From NCBI RefSeq assembly GCF_009469615.1, contig NZ_SSXX01000008.1:102472-166471 (forward strand): a stretch of DNA of 64,000 nucleotides, written 5' to 3'. This DNA comes from Dechloromonas sp. H13 (GTDB lineage Bacteria; Pseudomonadota; Gammaproteobacteria; Burkholderiales; Rhodocyclaceae). Each line of letters begins with the position of its first letter. Position 1 is the first letter of the stretch. Of this stretch, positions 42,113 to 49,619 are shown one piece after another. The notes beneath the pieces were generated by a model. The model had not been told where the DNA came from. It worked only from the letters and a program-made list of their open reading frames with translations, and did not search any database. The position numbers and the translations under genes were made by a program.

Positions 42113-43912
42113 ATGGACGGCATTTTCATCAGCTATCGACGCGACGATTCGGCAGGGTATGCCGGTCGTCTCTACGATCGTCTGGTCGCCGTCTTCGGTC
42201 CCGAGCGCGTCTTCATGGATGTCGAGGGGATCGAGCCCGGCCTTGATTTCGTGGAAGCCATCGAAGATGCGGTGAGTTCGTGCCGCGTGCTGATCGCCGT
42301 GATCGGCGACGAATGGACCACCGCTGCCGACGCCGCCGGCCGGCGGCGGCTCGACGATCCCAACGACTTCATCCGCCTGGAAACCGGGGCCGCCCTGAAG
42401 CGCGGGATTCGCGTGGTGCCGGTGCTGGTCGGCGGTGCGCTCATGCCGCAGACCGCCGACCTGCCCGAGGACCTGAAGTCGCTGACCCGGCGCCAGGCCA
42501 TCGAGATCACCCACAAGCAGTGGGAAGCTTCGACCGGCGAGTTGATCCATACGCTGGAGAATATTCTCAAGGCGCCGCCGGTCGATGCCGCGGGCAAAAC
42601 GCCTCCGGCCTCCCGGGCGACCCCCGAGCCGGCTGCCATTCCGACGGCGGCCGGCAGCGGCAGCGATGCGGCGAACGTGGAGAAATCCCGACGCTGGGTG
42701 GTGCCGGCTGCCGTTGCGGCGGTTGCCTTGATCGTCGCCGGCCTGTGGGCGACATTCGGCGACCGGGGGACGGCTGGCCGCGGCGAGCCGGCGCCAGCGG
42801 CGCCGAGCACCGAGGCCCCCGTGGCCAAGGCGCCATCCGGACCGCCAGGCGCCACTCGGCCGGCGCCGCCCGCGCCGGCTACCGTGGTTCCGCCGACCGC
42901 CGCTCCGGCGGCACCAGTCGCACCCGTCTCGCCGGCTGCCACGCCGGTCGCGCCGCGCCGGCCCGAACCGGAACCCGCGCCCCGGCCGGAACCGGCTATC
43001 ACACCGGCCGTACCGGTAGCACCGGTTACGCCGGCTGTCGCACCGCCGCCGACCATTCGCGAGTTCCGTGCCGACGTGACCGCCTCGCGCATGCGCCTGT
43101 GCTACCGGGTGAGCAATGCCGAGAGCCTGACGCTGTCGCCACGTCCGGGCGAGCTGAGCAATACCGCCAGCGACTGCGTCGATGTCGCGGTCGATGCGCC
43201 AACGACCTTCACGCTGACCGCCCGCGGCGGCGACGTGACCGCGCGCAAGACGCTGGTGCTGGCGCCGAAAACCGAGCGCACCGTCGCCCCGGCAGAAACG
43301 CCGGCCAAGGTGACGGCCCCGGAGGCCGGCGTTTCTGCGATGCTGCCGGTCAGAGGGGAGCGCTGGACCTACCGCTCTTCGGGCAAGTGGCCGACCAGCC
43401 CGAAACGGCGTTTCGAAATCGTCGCGCAGTCGGTCGCCGACAATGTCGTCACCGACGAACTGCGGCTGCTCGAACCGGAGAGCGGCAGCGAGGTGCGCCG
43501 GGGACGCGGCAACCAGCCCGATTTCATCGCTTGGAACGCGATCGGTCCGGAGTTCAGCCCCTATTTCGGCGCCTTTGTCGACCTCGCGCGGCAGAGTCCG
43601 CTCGGCAACCTGCCGACCCCGGACCTGCACCCGCAATGGCGGAACTGGTATTCCAAGGCGGAAGTCGTCGGCCGCGAATCCGTGAGCGTTCCCGCCGGCA
43701 CCTTCAACGCCTTCAAGATCGAGGTGTGGAGCAGCCGCAATCGGACCGGCTCGCAGACCGAGGCCCAGATGGAGCCGGTGCGGGTCAATTACCTGATCTG
43801 GTACGCCCCGGAGATCAAGCGCTACGTGCGGATGCAGCGTGTCATCTCGACGGTGGCCAGCAGCGAAAGCGAAAAGGATGTGTTCGAACTGGTGAACCAC
43901 CGTTTGCCGTAA
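42113..43912 (+). CDS. TIR-domain protein with transmembrane helix and extracytoplasmic C-terminal region
   Basis: A 599-residue protein. Residues 1-155 form a TIR domain (IFISYRRDDSAGYAGRLYDR, then FMDVEGIEPGLDFVEAIEDA, with a Glu at the position typical of the NADase site). Residues 195-215 are one membrane helix (WVVPAAVAAVALIVAGLWAT). Residues 220-310 are an Ala/Pro-rich linker. Residues 311-599 form a beta-rich, probably periplasmic region with two Cys (LCYRVSN and DCVDV) and a WTYRS...WYSKAEVVG section. Bacterial TIR domains often cleave NAD in defence; here the layout suggests a transmembrane sensor-effector. ATG 42113, RBS AAGGGGG. Stand-alone gene, GC bias like core genes. Confidence 0.82.
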   Translation: MDGIFISYRRDDSAGYAGRLYDRLVAVFGPERVFMDVEGIEPGLDFVEAIEDAVSSCRVLIAVIGDEWTTAADAAGRRRLDDPNDFIRLETGAALKRGIRVVPVLVGGALMPQTADLPEDLKSLTRRQAIEITHKQWEASTGELIHTLENILKAPPVDAAGKTPPASRATPEPAAIPTAAGSGSDAANVEKSRRWVVPAAVAAVALIVAGLWATFGDRGTAGRGEPAPAAPSTEAPVAKAPSGPPGATRPAPPAPATVVPPTAAPAAPVAPVSPAATPVAPRRPEPEPAPRPEPAITPAVPVAPVTPAVAPPPTIREFRADVTASRMRLCYRVSNAESLTLSPRPGELSNTASDCVDVAVDAPTTFTLTARGGDVTARKTLVLAPKTERTVAPAETPAKVTAPEAGVSAMLPVRGERWTYRSSGKWPTSPKRRFEIVAQSVADNVVTDELRLLEPESGSEVRRGRGNQPDFIAWNAIGPEFSPYFGAFVDLARQSPLGNLPTPDLHPQWRNWYSKAEVVGRESVSVPAGTFNAFKIEVWSSRNRTGSQTEAQMEPVRVNYLIWYAPEIKRYVRMQRVISTVASSESEKDVFELVNHRLP

Positions 43913-43973
43913 GGCGCGTATTGCCTGGTGGCCGGCGATCCGAATGCGAGCGGCAGTCGCCTGCCGGCGATGC

Positions 43974-44594
43974 TCAGGCAGGCCAGAAGAGGGCGGCCAC
44001 TGTCGTTGCCGCGAACAACCCGGCGAGGACGTCCAGCGTCCAGTGGGCGCGCAGGACGATCACCAGCGCCATCTGGAGGGCGGCCAAGGTCGCGCCGAGG
44101 CAGGTCAGGGCGGGGATGCCGAGACCGGCCAGCTGGATGGCGCCGAACACCGCCAGCGCCGTGTGGCCGGAAAAGAAGAAGTCGTTGCCGACGGCATAAG
44201 TGACGAACAGGCTCGGGAAGCCGGGGTGGCGCCAGATGATGCCGGGCGGCGCCGGCAGCGCGACCGCCGCCTGGCAGAGCTGGCGCAGGACGAACAGGCA
44301 GAGCAGCCCCCAGAAGGGGGCGAAGCTGGGGCCGAGCACGGCGTAGGCGAGGACGAACAGGGTGACCGCGTCGACCGCCAGCGAACTGCCGATCAGCATG
44401 ACGTTCGCCGCTCGCGGATGGCCGTGCAGCCAGGCGTTGGCGCCGGCGGTCAGCTGGTGCAGGCTGTCGCTGATCGTCTGCTCGGCCAGGGGGCGCTGGC
44501 CGATCAGGCGCTGGGTGACGAACCAGGCGACGAGGCCGGCGGCGATGCCGAGCAGGCGCAGGGCGATGGTGGCGAGCGGCGGCAGCTCGGGCAT
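43974..44594 (-). CDS. PAP2-like (sphingomyelin synthase-type) membrane phosphatase
   Basis: A 206-residue protein with about six membrane helices. The catalytic-type motifs GNDFFFSGHTALAVFG and RAHWTLDVLAG match the C-terminal PAP2 (PAP2_C) superfamily, which removes or transfers phosphate head groups of lipids. The first PAP2 motif (KxxxxxxRP) is not present, as in the PAP2_C branch. It follows a left-handed beta-helix gene by 3 nt, so the two form an operon, perhaps in lipid or envelope modification. Confidence 0.75.
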   Translation of the reverse strand: MPELPPLATIALRLLGIAAGLVAWFVTQRLIGQRPLAEQTISDSLHQLTAGANAWLHGHPRAANVMLIGSSLAVDAVTLFVLAYAVLGPSFAPFWGLLCLFVLRQLCQAAVALPAPPGIIWRHPGFPSLFVTYAVGNDFFFSGHTALAVFGAIQLAGLGIPALTCLGATLAALQMALVIVLRAHWTLDVLAGLFAATTVAALFWPA

Positions 44595-44597
44595 CGT

Positions 44598-45338
44598 TCA
44601 GGCGTCGCCGGTGACGACGCGCGCGGCCCCCTCGCTGCGTTCCAGTTCGATGCGGCGGGCGGGAATCCCGGCCCAGGTTTCGCCGGCCGGGATGGAGGTG
44701 TTGGGCAGCACGAAGGAGCCGGCGAGCACCTTCGCCTTTTCGCCGACTTCGACGCCGCCCATGATGATTGCCCGCAGCCCGATCGTCGCCCCGGCGCGGA
44801 GGCGGACCGGGGCGATCACCAGGTAGCCGCCCTGGGCATAGTGGGCCATGATGCTGGCCGTGCCGCCGATCGTCACGCCGTCCTCCATCTCGATCATCGA
44901 CGGGTCGGCGATGGCCGTCGAATTGATGGTGACGTTGCGCCCGATCTTCATGCCCATCAACCGGTAGTAGAGCTGGGCGAAGGGCGAAGGCGTCACGAAT
45001 TCGAGAAACGAATAGCGGACGATCAGCGTCAGCGTGCAGTGGACGTACCAGCGCAATGCCGCGAGCGACACGGCGGAGCCGCGATAGGCCCGCAGGCGCC
45101 CGCCGAGGAGCAGGTTGAGCGCCGGGGCGACGAGCAGCAGCGTCAGGCCGTAGGCGAAGTAGCTGGCGGCCAGCGCCAGACCGGTCAGCGGATGGCGCCA
45201 GCCGGATTCGACCGCGGCGATGGCGGGCGCGAATACATCGGTAAAGAGCCCTACGGCGACGCCGAGGGAAAGCCCGGCGGCGAGAATCGCCAGGGCGATG
45301 AATGGCAGGGGACCGAGGAGAGCCAGCAGTCTTTGCAT
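44598..45338 (-). CDS. Membrane-anchored left-handed beta-helix (acyltransferase-like) protein
   Basis: A 246-residue protein. Two or three N-terminal membrane helices (about 1-75) precede hexapeptide-repeat sequence (IGRNVTINSTAIADPSMIEM; VTIGGTASIMAHYAQGGYLV; ATIGLRAIIMGGVEVGEKAK; IPAGETWAGIPARRI). It resembles the C-terminal part of Pls/PosA-type peptide synthetases, but no adenylation domain is present. I chose ATG 45338; ATG 45377 is the alternative. Function unknown. Operon with the PAP2-like gene. Confidence 0.7.
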   Translation of the reverse strand: MQRLLALLGPLPFIALAILAAGLSLGVAVGLFTDVFAPAIAAVESGWRHPLTGLALAASYFAYGLTLLLVAPALNLLLGGRLRAYRGSAVSLAALRWYVHCTLTLIVRYSFLEFVTPSPFAQLYYRLMGMKIGRNVTINSTAIADPSMIEMEDGVTIGGTASIMAHYAQGGYLVIAPVRLRAGATIGLRAIIMGGVEVGEKAKVLAGSFVLPNTSIPAGETWAGIPARRIELERSEGAARVVTGDA

Positions 45339-45422
45339 GGGAAAGTCACTGCATCGTTGGAGGGGGCGAGCCGGCATGGCGTTCGCGATCAGGCCGGTGC
45401 CGGGGATAGGTCTCCGGAGGGC

Positions 45423-45770
45423 TCAGTCGTCCCGGTATTCGCGCAGCTTGTCCAGTTGCGTCACCAGCTGGTGCGAAGCCTCGTTCAGTTCGGGCAGCAG
45501 CAGGTCGGCGGCGTCGCCGAGGCCGTTGTTGCTGAGGTCGACGATGTCGTTGGCCAGGGCGTGGAAACGCTCGTGGGCGGCGGTCAGTTCCCGGAAGGCT
45601 GCTGATTCCGTGCCCTTGCCACCAGCCTCCCGCAGTGCCTGGGCGAGGGTGCAGGCACGGTGTTCGGAGAGCGGCATGTCGGCGTAGTCGCCGCCGGCGA
45701 AGGCGTTGAGGAACTGGCGTCGCCACTGGGTATGCGAGCGTATGGCGCCGTCGATGTCGATACGCTTCAT
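45423..45770 (-). CDS. Stand-alone CZB (zinc-binding chemoreceptor) domain protein
   Basis: A 115-residue protein with the CZB layout: AIRSHTQWRRQFLNAF, a Cys in SEHRACTLAQAL, and AHERFHALANDIV with the paired His. CZB domains bind zinc and are oxidised by hypochlorous acid; they regulate chemoreceptors and diguanylate cyclases. Here no fused output domain exists, so it would act on a partner in trans. ATG 45770, RBS GGAGAA. Confidence 0.75.
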   Translation of the reverse strand: MKRIDIDGAIRSHTQWRRQFLNAFAGGDYADMPLSEHRACTLAQALREAGGKGTESAAFRELTAAHERFHALANDIVDLSNNGLGDAADLLLPELNEASHQLVTQLDKLREYRDD

Positions 45771-45859
45771 GGGCTGGTTCTCCGGAGTTTATTGGTGTTT
45801 GTCGTTGCCGCAGGCTCGATTATGCCGCAGTGGCGCCGGGCGGCAAGCGATGCGGGCAG

Positions 45860-46417
45860 TCAGCGGGCAAACTGCTGGTGGGCGACGAAGGTTTCCAGCT
45901 GCGCGGCGTTGAAAAACACCAGCCTGACCTCGTCGATCGCAGCCGTTTCGGCGAGTGCCTCGTTCAGCGTCGTCGACACGACGACTGCCGCCGCCGCGGG
46001 CGGGTAGCCGTAGATGCCGGTGGAAATGGCCGGGAAGGCGACGGTCTTCAGTTCGAGACTGGCGGCCAGTGCGATGGCATTGCGGTAGCAGGCGGCAAGC
46101 AGGGCGGCTTCCTGGCCGCCGTGGCGCCCGTAGACCGGGCCGACGGTATGGATGACGTGGCGCGCAGGCAGTTCGCCGCCGACGGTGATGACCGCCTGGC
46201 CGGTCGGCAGGCCGTCGCGCCACAGACTGGCGCGCAGGGCGCGGCAGGCCGCGAGGATGGCCGGGCCGCCGCGGCGATGGATGGCGCCATCGACTCCGCC
46301 GCCGCCGAGCAGGCTGCTGTTGGCAGCATTGACGATGGCGTCGACGGCATGGTCGGTGAGGTCGCCGACATAAAGACGGACGCGGCCGTCGAGAAAATGG
46401 TGCAGGGCAGTGCTCAT
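45860..46417 (-). CDS. Macro-domain ADP-ribose hydrolase (YmdB-like)
   Basis: A 185-residue macro domain: LYVGDLTDHAVDAIVNAANS, LGGGGVDGAIHRRGG, and PAISTGIYGYP. These bind ADP-ribose and remove it or O-acetyl groups; E. coli YmdB is the model. It is divergent from nothing nearby; the 167-nt stretch upstream (46418-46584) holds a dispersed repeat copy and the end of a small gene. ATG 46417. Confidence 0.9.
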   Translation of the reverse strand: MSTALHHFLDGRVRLYVGDLTDHAVDAIVNAANSSLLGGGGVDGAIHRRGGPAILAACRALRASLWRDGLPTGQAVITVGGELPARHVIHTVGPVYGRHGGQEAALLAACYRNAIALAASLELKTVAFPAISTGIYGYPPAAAAVVVSTTLNEALAETAAIDEVRLVFFNAAQLETFVAHQQFAR

Positions 46418-46518
46418 GGGGGGCGGTGAATGGCTATCAACCCATGATAGCCGCCACCTTTGCCTTTTTCGAGCCGCGCCCTGGCGCCTGGCCCGGAATC
46501 GCGCCTTTGCCGACGGTT

Positions 46519-46551
46519 GCGGTCGACCGCTGGAAAAGGCCAAAAAAACAA
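46519..46551 (-). repeat. Dispersed palindromic repeat copy with A tracts
   Basis: GCGGTCGACCGC (46519-46530) followed on the plus strand by AAAA and AAAAAAA tracts; in minus orientation the tracts precede the palindrome as in the copies at 20372 and 51591. It lies just downstream of the 54-residue SOS gene and could act as part of its terminator. Confidence 0.6.
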
Positions 46552-46584
46552 GGCCGCGCCGGATTCCGGCGCCGGAACCGGCGT

Positions 46585-46749
46585 TCAGCGGCGCGCGACG
46601 CGGGTGCGGCGGCGCCAGCAGGCCGGGGTCTGCAGGGCGGCGACGTCGGGGCCGCTGGCGCCGAAGATGGCGCGGGCGCGTTCGAGGCGGGCCTGCTCGT
46701 CGTGGGAGATGCCGGCAATCAGATCGAACCATTGTTGAAGACGTTTCAT
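46585..46749 (-). CDS. 54-residue protein under LexA control
   Basis: A small gene with AAGGAG before ATG 46749; product opens MKRLQQWFDLIAGISHDEQA, is helical, and ends in a very basic tail (WRRRTRVARR) with one Cys. Codon bias matches core genes. A LexA box (46778-46793) lies 28 nt upstream, so it should be induced by DNA damage. The start and box are seen; the role is unknown. Small SOS proteins often block division or act on toxins or polymerase, but nothing here identifies which. Confidence 0.65.
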   Translation of the reverse strand: MKRLQQWFDLIAGISHDEQARLERARAIFGASGPDVAALQTPACWRRRTRVARR

Positions 46750-46777
46750 GATGGCGACTCCTTGGGGTTGTCGGTAG

Positions 46778-46793
46778 CTGTATGGATGAACAG
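46778..46793 (-). promoter_or_regulatory. LexA box 1
   Basis: CTGTATGGATGAACAG, a full CTGT-N8-ACAG match, 28 nt upstream of the 54-residue gene. Confidence 0.8.
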
Positions 46794-46824
46794 TGTTCGT
46801 GTTCAGGCGCAGAATAGCCTAAAG

Positions 46825-46840
46825 CTGTATGAATGTACAG
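46825..46840 (+). promoter_or_regulatory. LexA box 2
   Basis: CTGTATGAATGTACAG, CTGT-N8-ACAG with an AT-rich core close to the E. coli consensus, 62 nt before the 78-residue gene. Centres of the two boxes are 47 bp apart. Confidence 0.85.
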
Positions 46841-46902
46841 TATTCGAAAAATCTTTCTTCCGGAGTAGCCTGCGGCCATTGCCCAGCTGCGAAAGGCTCA
46901 CC

Positions 46903-47139
46903 ATGACGCGCGTGAAATCCGCCTGGCTGCCGCCAGCCGGTACCGTGGCCACCTACCTCGGCCGGAACCGGAAACTGACGCGCACCGTTCGGGTGATCGC
47001 CGAAGCGTCGGCCGGGCGCCTGGTGGTCGAGGCGATCGGCAGGCAGGGCGTGCCGGTCCGCATCACGATCAAGCAGGAAAATCTCAAGCCCTTGCCACCC
47101 GGCCTATTCGACCTGCTTGAACCGGCCCGGGCCTGCTGA
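46903..47139 (+). CDS. 78-residue hypothetical protein under LexA control
   Basis: Opens MTRVKSAWLPPAGTVATYLG, is basic (RNRKLTRTVRVIAE) and predicted mostly beta, with a hydrophobic C-terminus (LPPGLFDLLEPARAC). ATG 46903 has AAAGG upstream. It is divergent from the 54-residue gene, and both face LexA boxes. No known domain. The small, basic, beta-rich form could bind nucleic acid. Confidence that it is a gene is fair; function unknown. Confidence 0.65.
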   Translation: MTRVKSAWLPPAGTVATYLGRNRKLTRTVRVIAEASAGRLVVEAIGRQGVPVRITIKQENLKPLPPGLFDLLEPARAC

Positions 47140-47216
47140 TCCTGCCGATTGCTGGACAAGCCCGCGCGCGGGCGCTAGGCTGACGGGAACGCTTTCTGCC
47201 GAAGGGGTGGGGTGCC

Positions 47217-47633
47217 ATGACCGAGATGCTCGTTCCGACCGAGTTGTTGACCGGCATTGCCGAAATGGACGGCCAGCACGACCGTCTGTTCCAGGAGATG
47301 CTGCAGGTCAAGAATGCCTTGCTGGCGGTTTCCGACGACGACGCGCACGGCTTGGCGCTGCTTTCGCGACTGGCCGACGACCTGGTTCGGCACTATGCGT
47401 GGGAGGAGGCTGCCGCCCGCCGGTACGGCGTTCCGTTTGCCGACCATGCCCGCGAACACGCCCGGATGGCCGCGTTCGTGCAGGCCAAGATCGACGAGAT
47501 CGAGCGCGGCGTGTGCAACATCCCCGCGCTGATGGTGTTCATGGAGCGGAAATTCGAATCCCATGTCGCGCATTTCGATCTGCAGCTGGGGCTTGCGCTC
47601 CAGGCAGCCAGGGCGGCGCGGGACGCAGCATAG
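47217..47633 (+). CDS. Bacteriohemerythrin-like protein
   Basis: A 138-residue hemerythrin domain. The di-iron ligand motifs are IAEMDGQHDRLF, RHYAWEEAAARRYG, HAREHARM and HVAHFD. Such proteins bind O2 for storage, sensing or supply. ATG 47217, RBS near AAGGGGTGGGG. Its last 95 nt overlap the end of the convergent DUF2917 gene, unusually long for convergent genes. Confidence 0.88.
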   Translation: MTEMLVPTELLTGIAEMDGQHDRLFQEMLQVKNALLAVSDDDAHGLALLSRLADDLVRHYAWEEAAARRYGVPFADHAREHARMAAFVQAKIDEIERGVCNIPALMVFMERKFESHVAHFDLQLGLALQAARAARDAA

Positions 47634-47940
47634 TCCGTACCGTCGCCGGCCACGTGCCGGAAAGCTGGCGTAGCCCGGCCAGCCAGGTCTGCCGGAACGA
47701 TCCGGGGGCCGGCCTGGCGATCCGGATGCTGCCGGCGCCGATGCTTTCAACGATGGCCAGTCCGTTGCCCTGCACGACATGTGTCTGAGCGGGCGCCAGG
47801 AAGGTGTCGCCGGGCTCGTCGGCGACGGTGATCCAGATGGTGCCGGCGGTGCACGTGATACGCACCCCGCGCGCGCCGCGCAGACTGAGCGGACTGTTGT
47901 CGGCGAGGCGGATTTCTCCCGAACCGAGATCGATCTTCAT
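47539..47940 (-). CDS. DUF2917 protein
   Basis: A 133-residue protein. The first 70 residues are the cupin-like DUF2917 domain (LSLRGARGVRITCTAGTIWI, then TVADEPGDTFLAPAQTHVVQ), followed by a Pro/Ala/Arg-rich tail. Function unknown; commonly found next to a MocR-type regulator, as here. The tail lies fully opposite the hemerythrin 3' end. ATG 47940, RBS GGAGAG. Confidence 0.8.
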   Translation of the reverse strand: MKIDLGSGEIRLADNSPLSLRGARGVRITCTAGTIWITVADEPGDTFLAPAQTHVVQGNGLAIVESIGAGSIRIARPAPGSFRQTWLAGLRQLSGTWPATVRTMLRPAPPWLPGAQAPAADRNARHGIRISAP

Positions 47941-47989
47941 GGCTCTCTCCAGCGTTTGTTGTGGGAGAAAGCTTATGCCCCGGCATCTT

Positions 47990-48084
47990 GGTGATACAGT
48001 AGCAATGAAATTAAATTGTGACCAATACAGTTGCGTATGATTTGCGCTGTGCTGGTCGTGGTCATTGCGAACTGTATTGGTGAC
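47990..48084. promoter_or_regulatory. Putative MocR operator sites
   Basis: Between the divergent DUF2917 and MocR genes: GTGACCAATACAGTTGCG (48018-48035) and GCGAACTGTATTGGTGAC (48067-48084) form an 18-bp inverted repeat with 15 matches, centres 49 bp apart. A third, partial copy GGTGATACAGTAGCAATG lies at 47990-48007 in direct orientation. The last site ends 2 nt before the MocR start. MocR regulators bind paired repeats like this; the assignment is inferred. Confidence 0.65.
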
Positions 48085-48086
48085 TC

Positions 48087-49535
48087 ATGGCTGCGGAATT
48101 GCTGCGTTACGAAAAACTGGCCGGCGACCTCGAAGGAATGATCGCCGGCGGCATGCTGCGCCACGGCGATCGCCTGCCGTCGGTGCGGCGTCTGGCGCAG
48201 GAGCGCCGCCTGTCGGTGTCGACCGTGGTGCAGGCGCTGCGCCAGCTGGAGGACCGCGGGCTGGTCGAGGCGCGGCCGCAGTCCGGCTACTTCGTGCGGC
48301 GGGCGCCCGCCGCGCGGGCCGAGCCGGCCCAGCGGTCGACGCCGGATGCGGCGGTCCAGGTCGATGTCACGCAGCGTCTGGTGCGTGTGCTGCAGGCCGG
48401 CATGAAGCCGGGTGTGGCGCCGCTGGCGGCGGCCTTGCCGGCTCCCGCGCTGCTGCCGGTGGCGGCGCTGCACCGCCTCTACGCCGGCGTCGCCCGGCGC
48501 CATCCGAAGCTGCTCGAAGGCGGCAGCCACATCAACATGGACGAGCCGGCGCTGGTCCGCCAGCTGGTGCGCCGTTCGCTCGCCTGGGGCGGGCCGCTGG
48601 CCGGCGACGAGATCGTCATCACCAATTCGTGCACGGAGGCGCTCGGTCTCTGCCTGCGCGCCGTCACGCAACCGGGCGACACGGTGGCTGTCGAGTCGCC
48701 GGCCTATTACCTGATGCTGCAGCTGCTCGAAACGCTGGGCCTGAGGGCGCTGGAAATTCCCACCGACCCGCGCACCGGCGTCTCCGTCGAGGCGCTCGAC
48801 CTAGCGACGCGCGACGGCCGGGTCGCCGCCTGCCTGCTGGTGCCGAATGCCAGCAATCCTCTGGGCAGCGTCATGCCGGACGAGAAAAAGCGCCTGCTGG
48901 CGGCGTTGACCGCAGCCAGGGGCGTCGCCGTGATCGAGGACGACATCTACGGCGACCTCCATTTCGGCAGCCAGCGGCCGTGGCCGATCAAGGCCTTCGA
49001 CACGGCCGGCAACGTGCTGCTCTGTTCGTCGTTTTCCAAGAGCCTGTCGCCGTCGCTGCGCATCGGCTTCGTCGCCGCCGGGCGCTACCGGCCGGCGCTC
49101 GCCCTGCAGAAAACGATCACCAGCGGCGGCACCAACCCGGTGACCCAGCACGTGCTCGCCGAGTACCTGGAATCGGGCGCCTACGAGCGCCATCTGCGCA
49201 GCCTGCGCCGCGCCTACGAACGCCAGGTGGAGGGCATGCGGGAGGCGGCGACGCGCCATTTCCCGGCGGAAACCTGCATCACCCAGCCGCAGGGCGGCTA
49301 CGTGCTGTGGGTCGAGCTGCCGGAGGACATCGATACGACGGCGCTGCACGGGCGGGCGGTCGCCCAGGGGCTGGCCTTTGTGCCCGGGGAGCTGTTCTCG
49401 GCCAGCGGCATGTATCGCAACTGCCTGCGCCTCAACTGCGGCAACCCGCATACGCCCGAAATCGAGGATGCGGTGCGCCGGCTGGGACAATTGATCGGGC
49501 AGAGCGAATCCCGCAACGCGCTTTCGCGTCAATGA
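48087..49535 (+). CDS. MocR-type regulator (GntR HTH plus PLP aminotransferase fold)
   Basis: A 482-residue fusion. Residues 1-75 are a GntR winged helix (GDRLPSVRRLAQERRLSVST). Residues 110-475 are a fold-type I aminotransferase with the PLP-lysine in SSFSKSLSPSLRIGFVAAG and the D of VIEDDIYGDLHFG. MocR proteins sense a PLP-linked effector and usually control a divergent gene, here DUF2917. ATG 48087 overlaps closely with the last operator-like site. A short hairpin follows the stop. Confidence 0.9.
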   Translation: MAAELLRYEKLAGDLEGMIAGGMLRHGDRLPSVRRLAQERRLSVSTVVQALRQLEDRGLVEARPQSGYFVRRAPAARAEPAQRSTPDAAVQVDVTQRLVRVLQAGMKPGVAPLAAALPAPALLPVAALHRLYAGVARRHPKLLEGGSHINMDEPALVRQLVRRSLAWGGPLAGDEIVITNSCTEALGLCLRAVTQPGDTVAVESPAYYLMLQLLETLGLRALEIPTDPRTGVSVEALDLATRDGRVAACLLVPNASNPLGSVMPDEKKRLLAALTAARGVAVIEDDIYGDLHFGSQRPWPIKAFDTAGNVLLCSSFSKSLSPSLRIGFVAAGRYRPALALQKTITSGGTNPVTQHVLAEYLESGAYERHLRSLRRAYERQVEGMREAATRHFPAETCITQPQGGYVLWVELPEDIDTTALHGRAVAQGLAFVPGELFSASGMYRNCLRLNCGNPHTPEIEDAVRRLGQLIGQSESRNALSRQ

Positions 49536-49569
49536 AGGGGGGCGAAACTACGGTATCATTGACGCTTTT

Positions 49570-49592
49570 GGCGAACCCGCGTTCGCCGTTTT
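49570..49592 (+). terminator. Weak terminator after the MocR gene
   Basis: GGCGAA, 6-nt loop, TTCGCC, then GTTTTG, 34 nt past the stop and 28 nt before ppiD. The T tract is short. Confidence 0.4.
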
Positions 49593-49619
49593 GAACGTAT
49601 CTGAAGGGTTGTTCATCTC

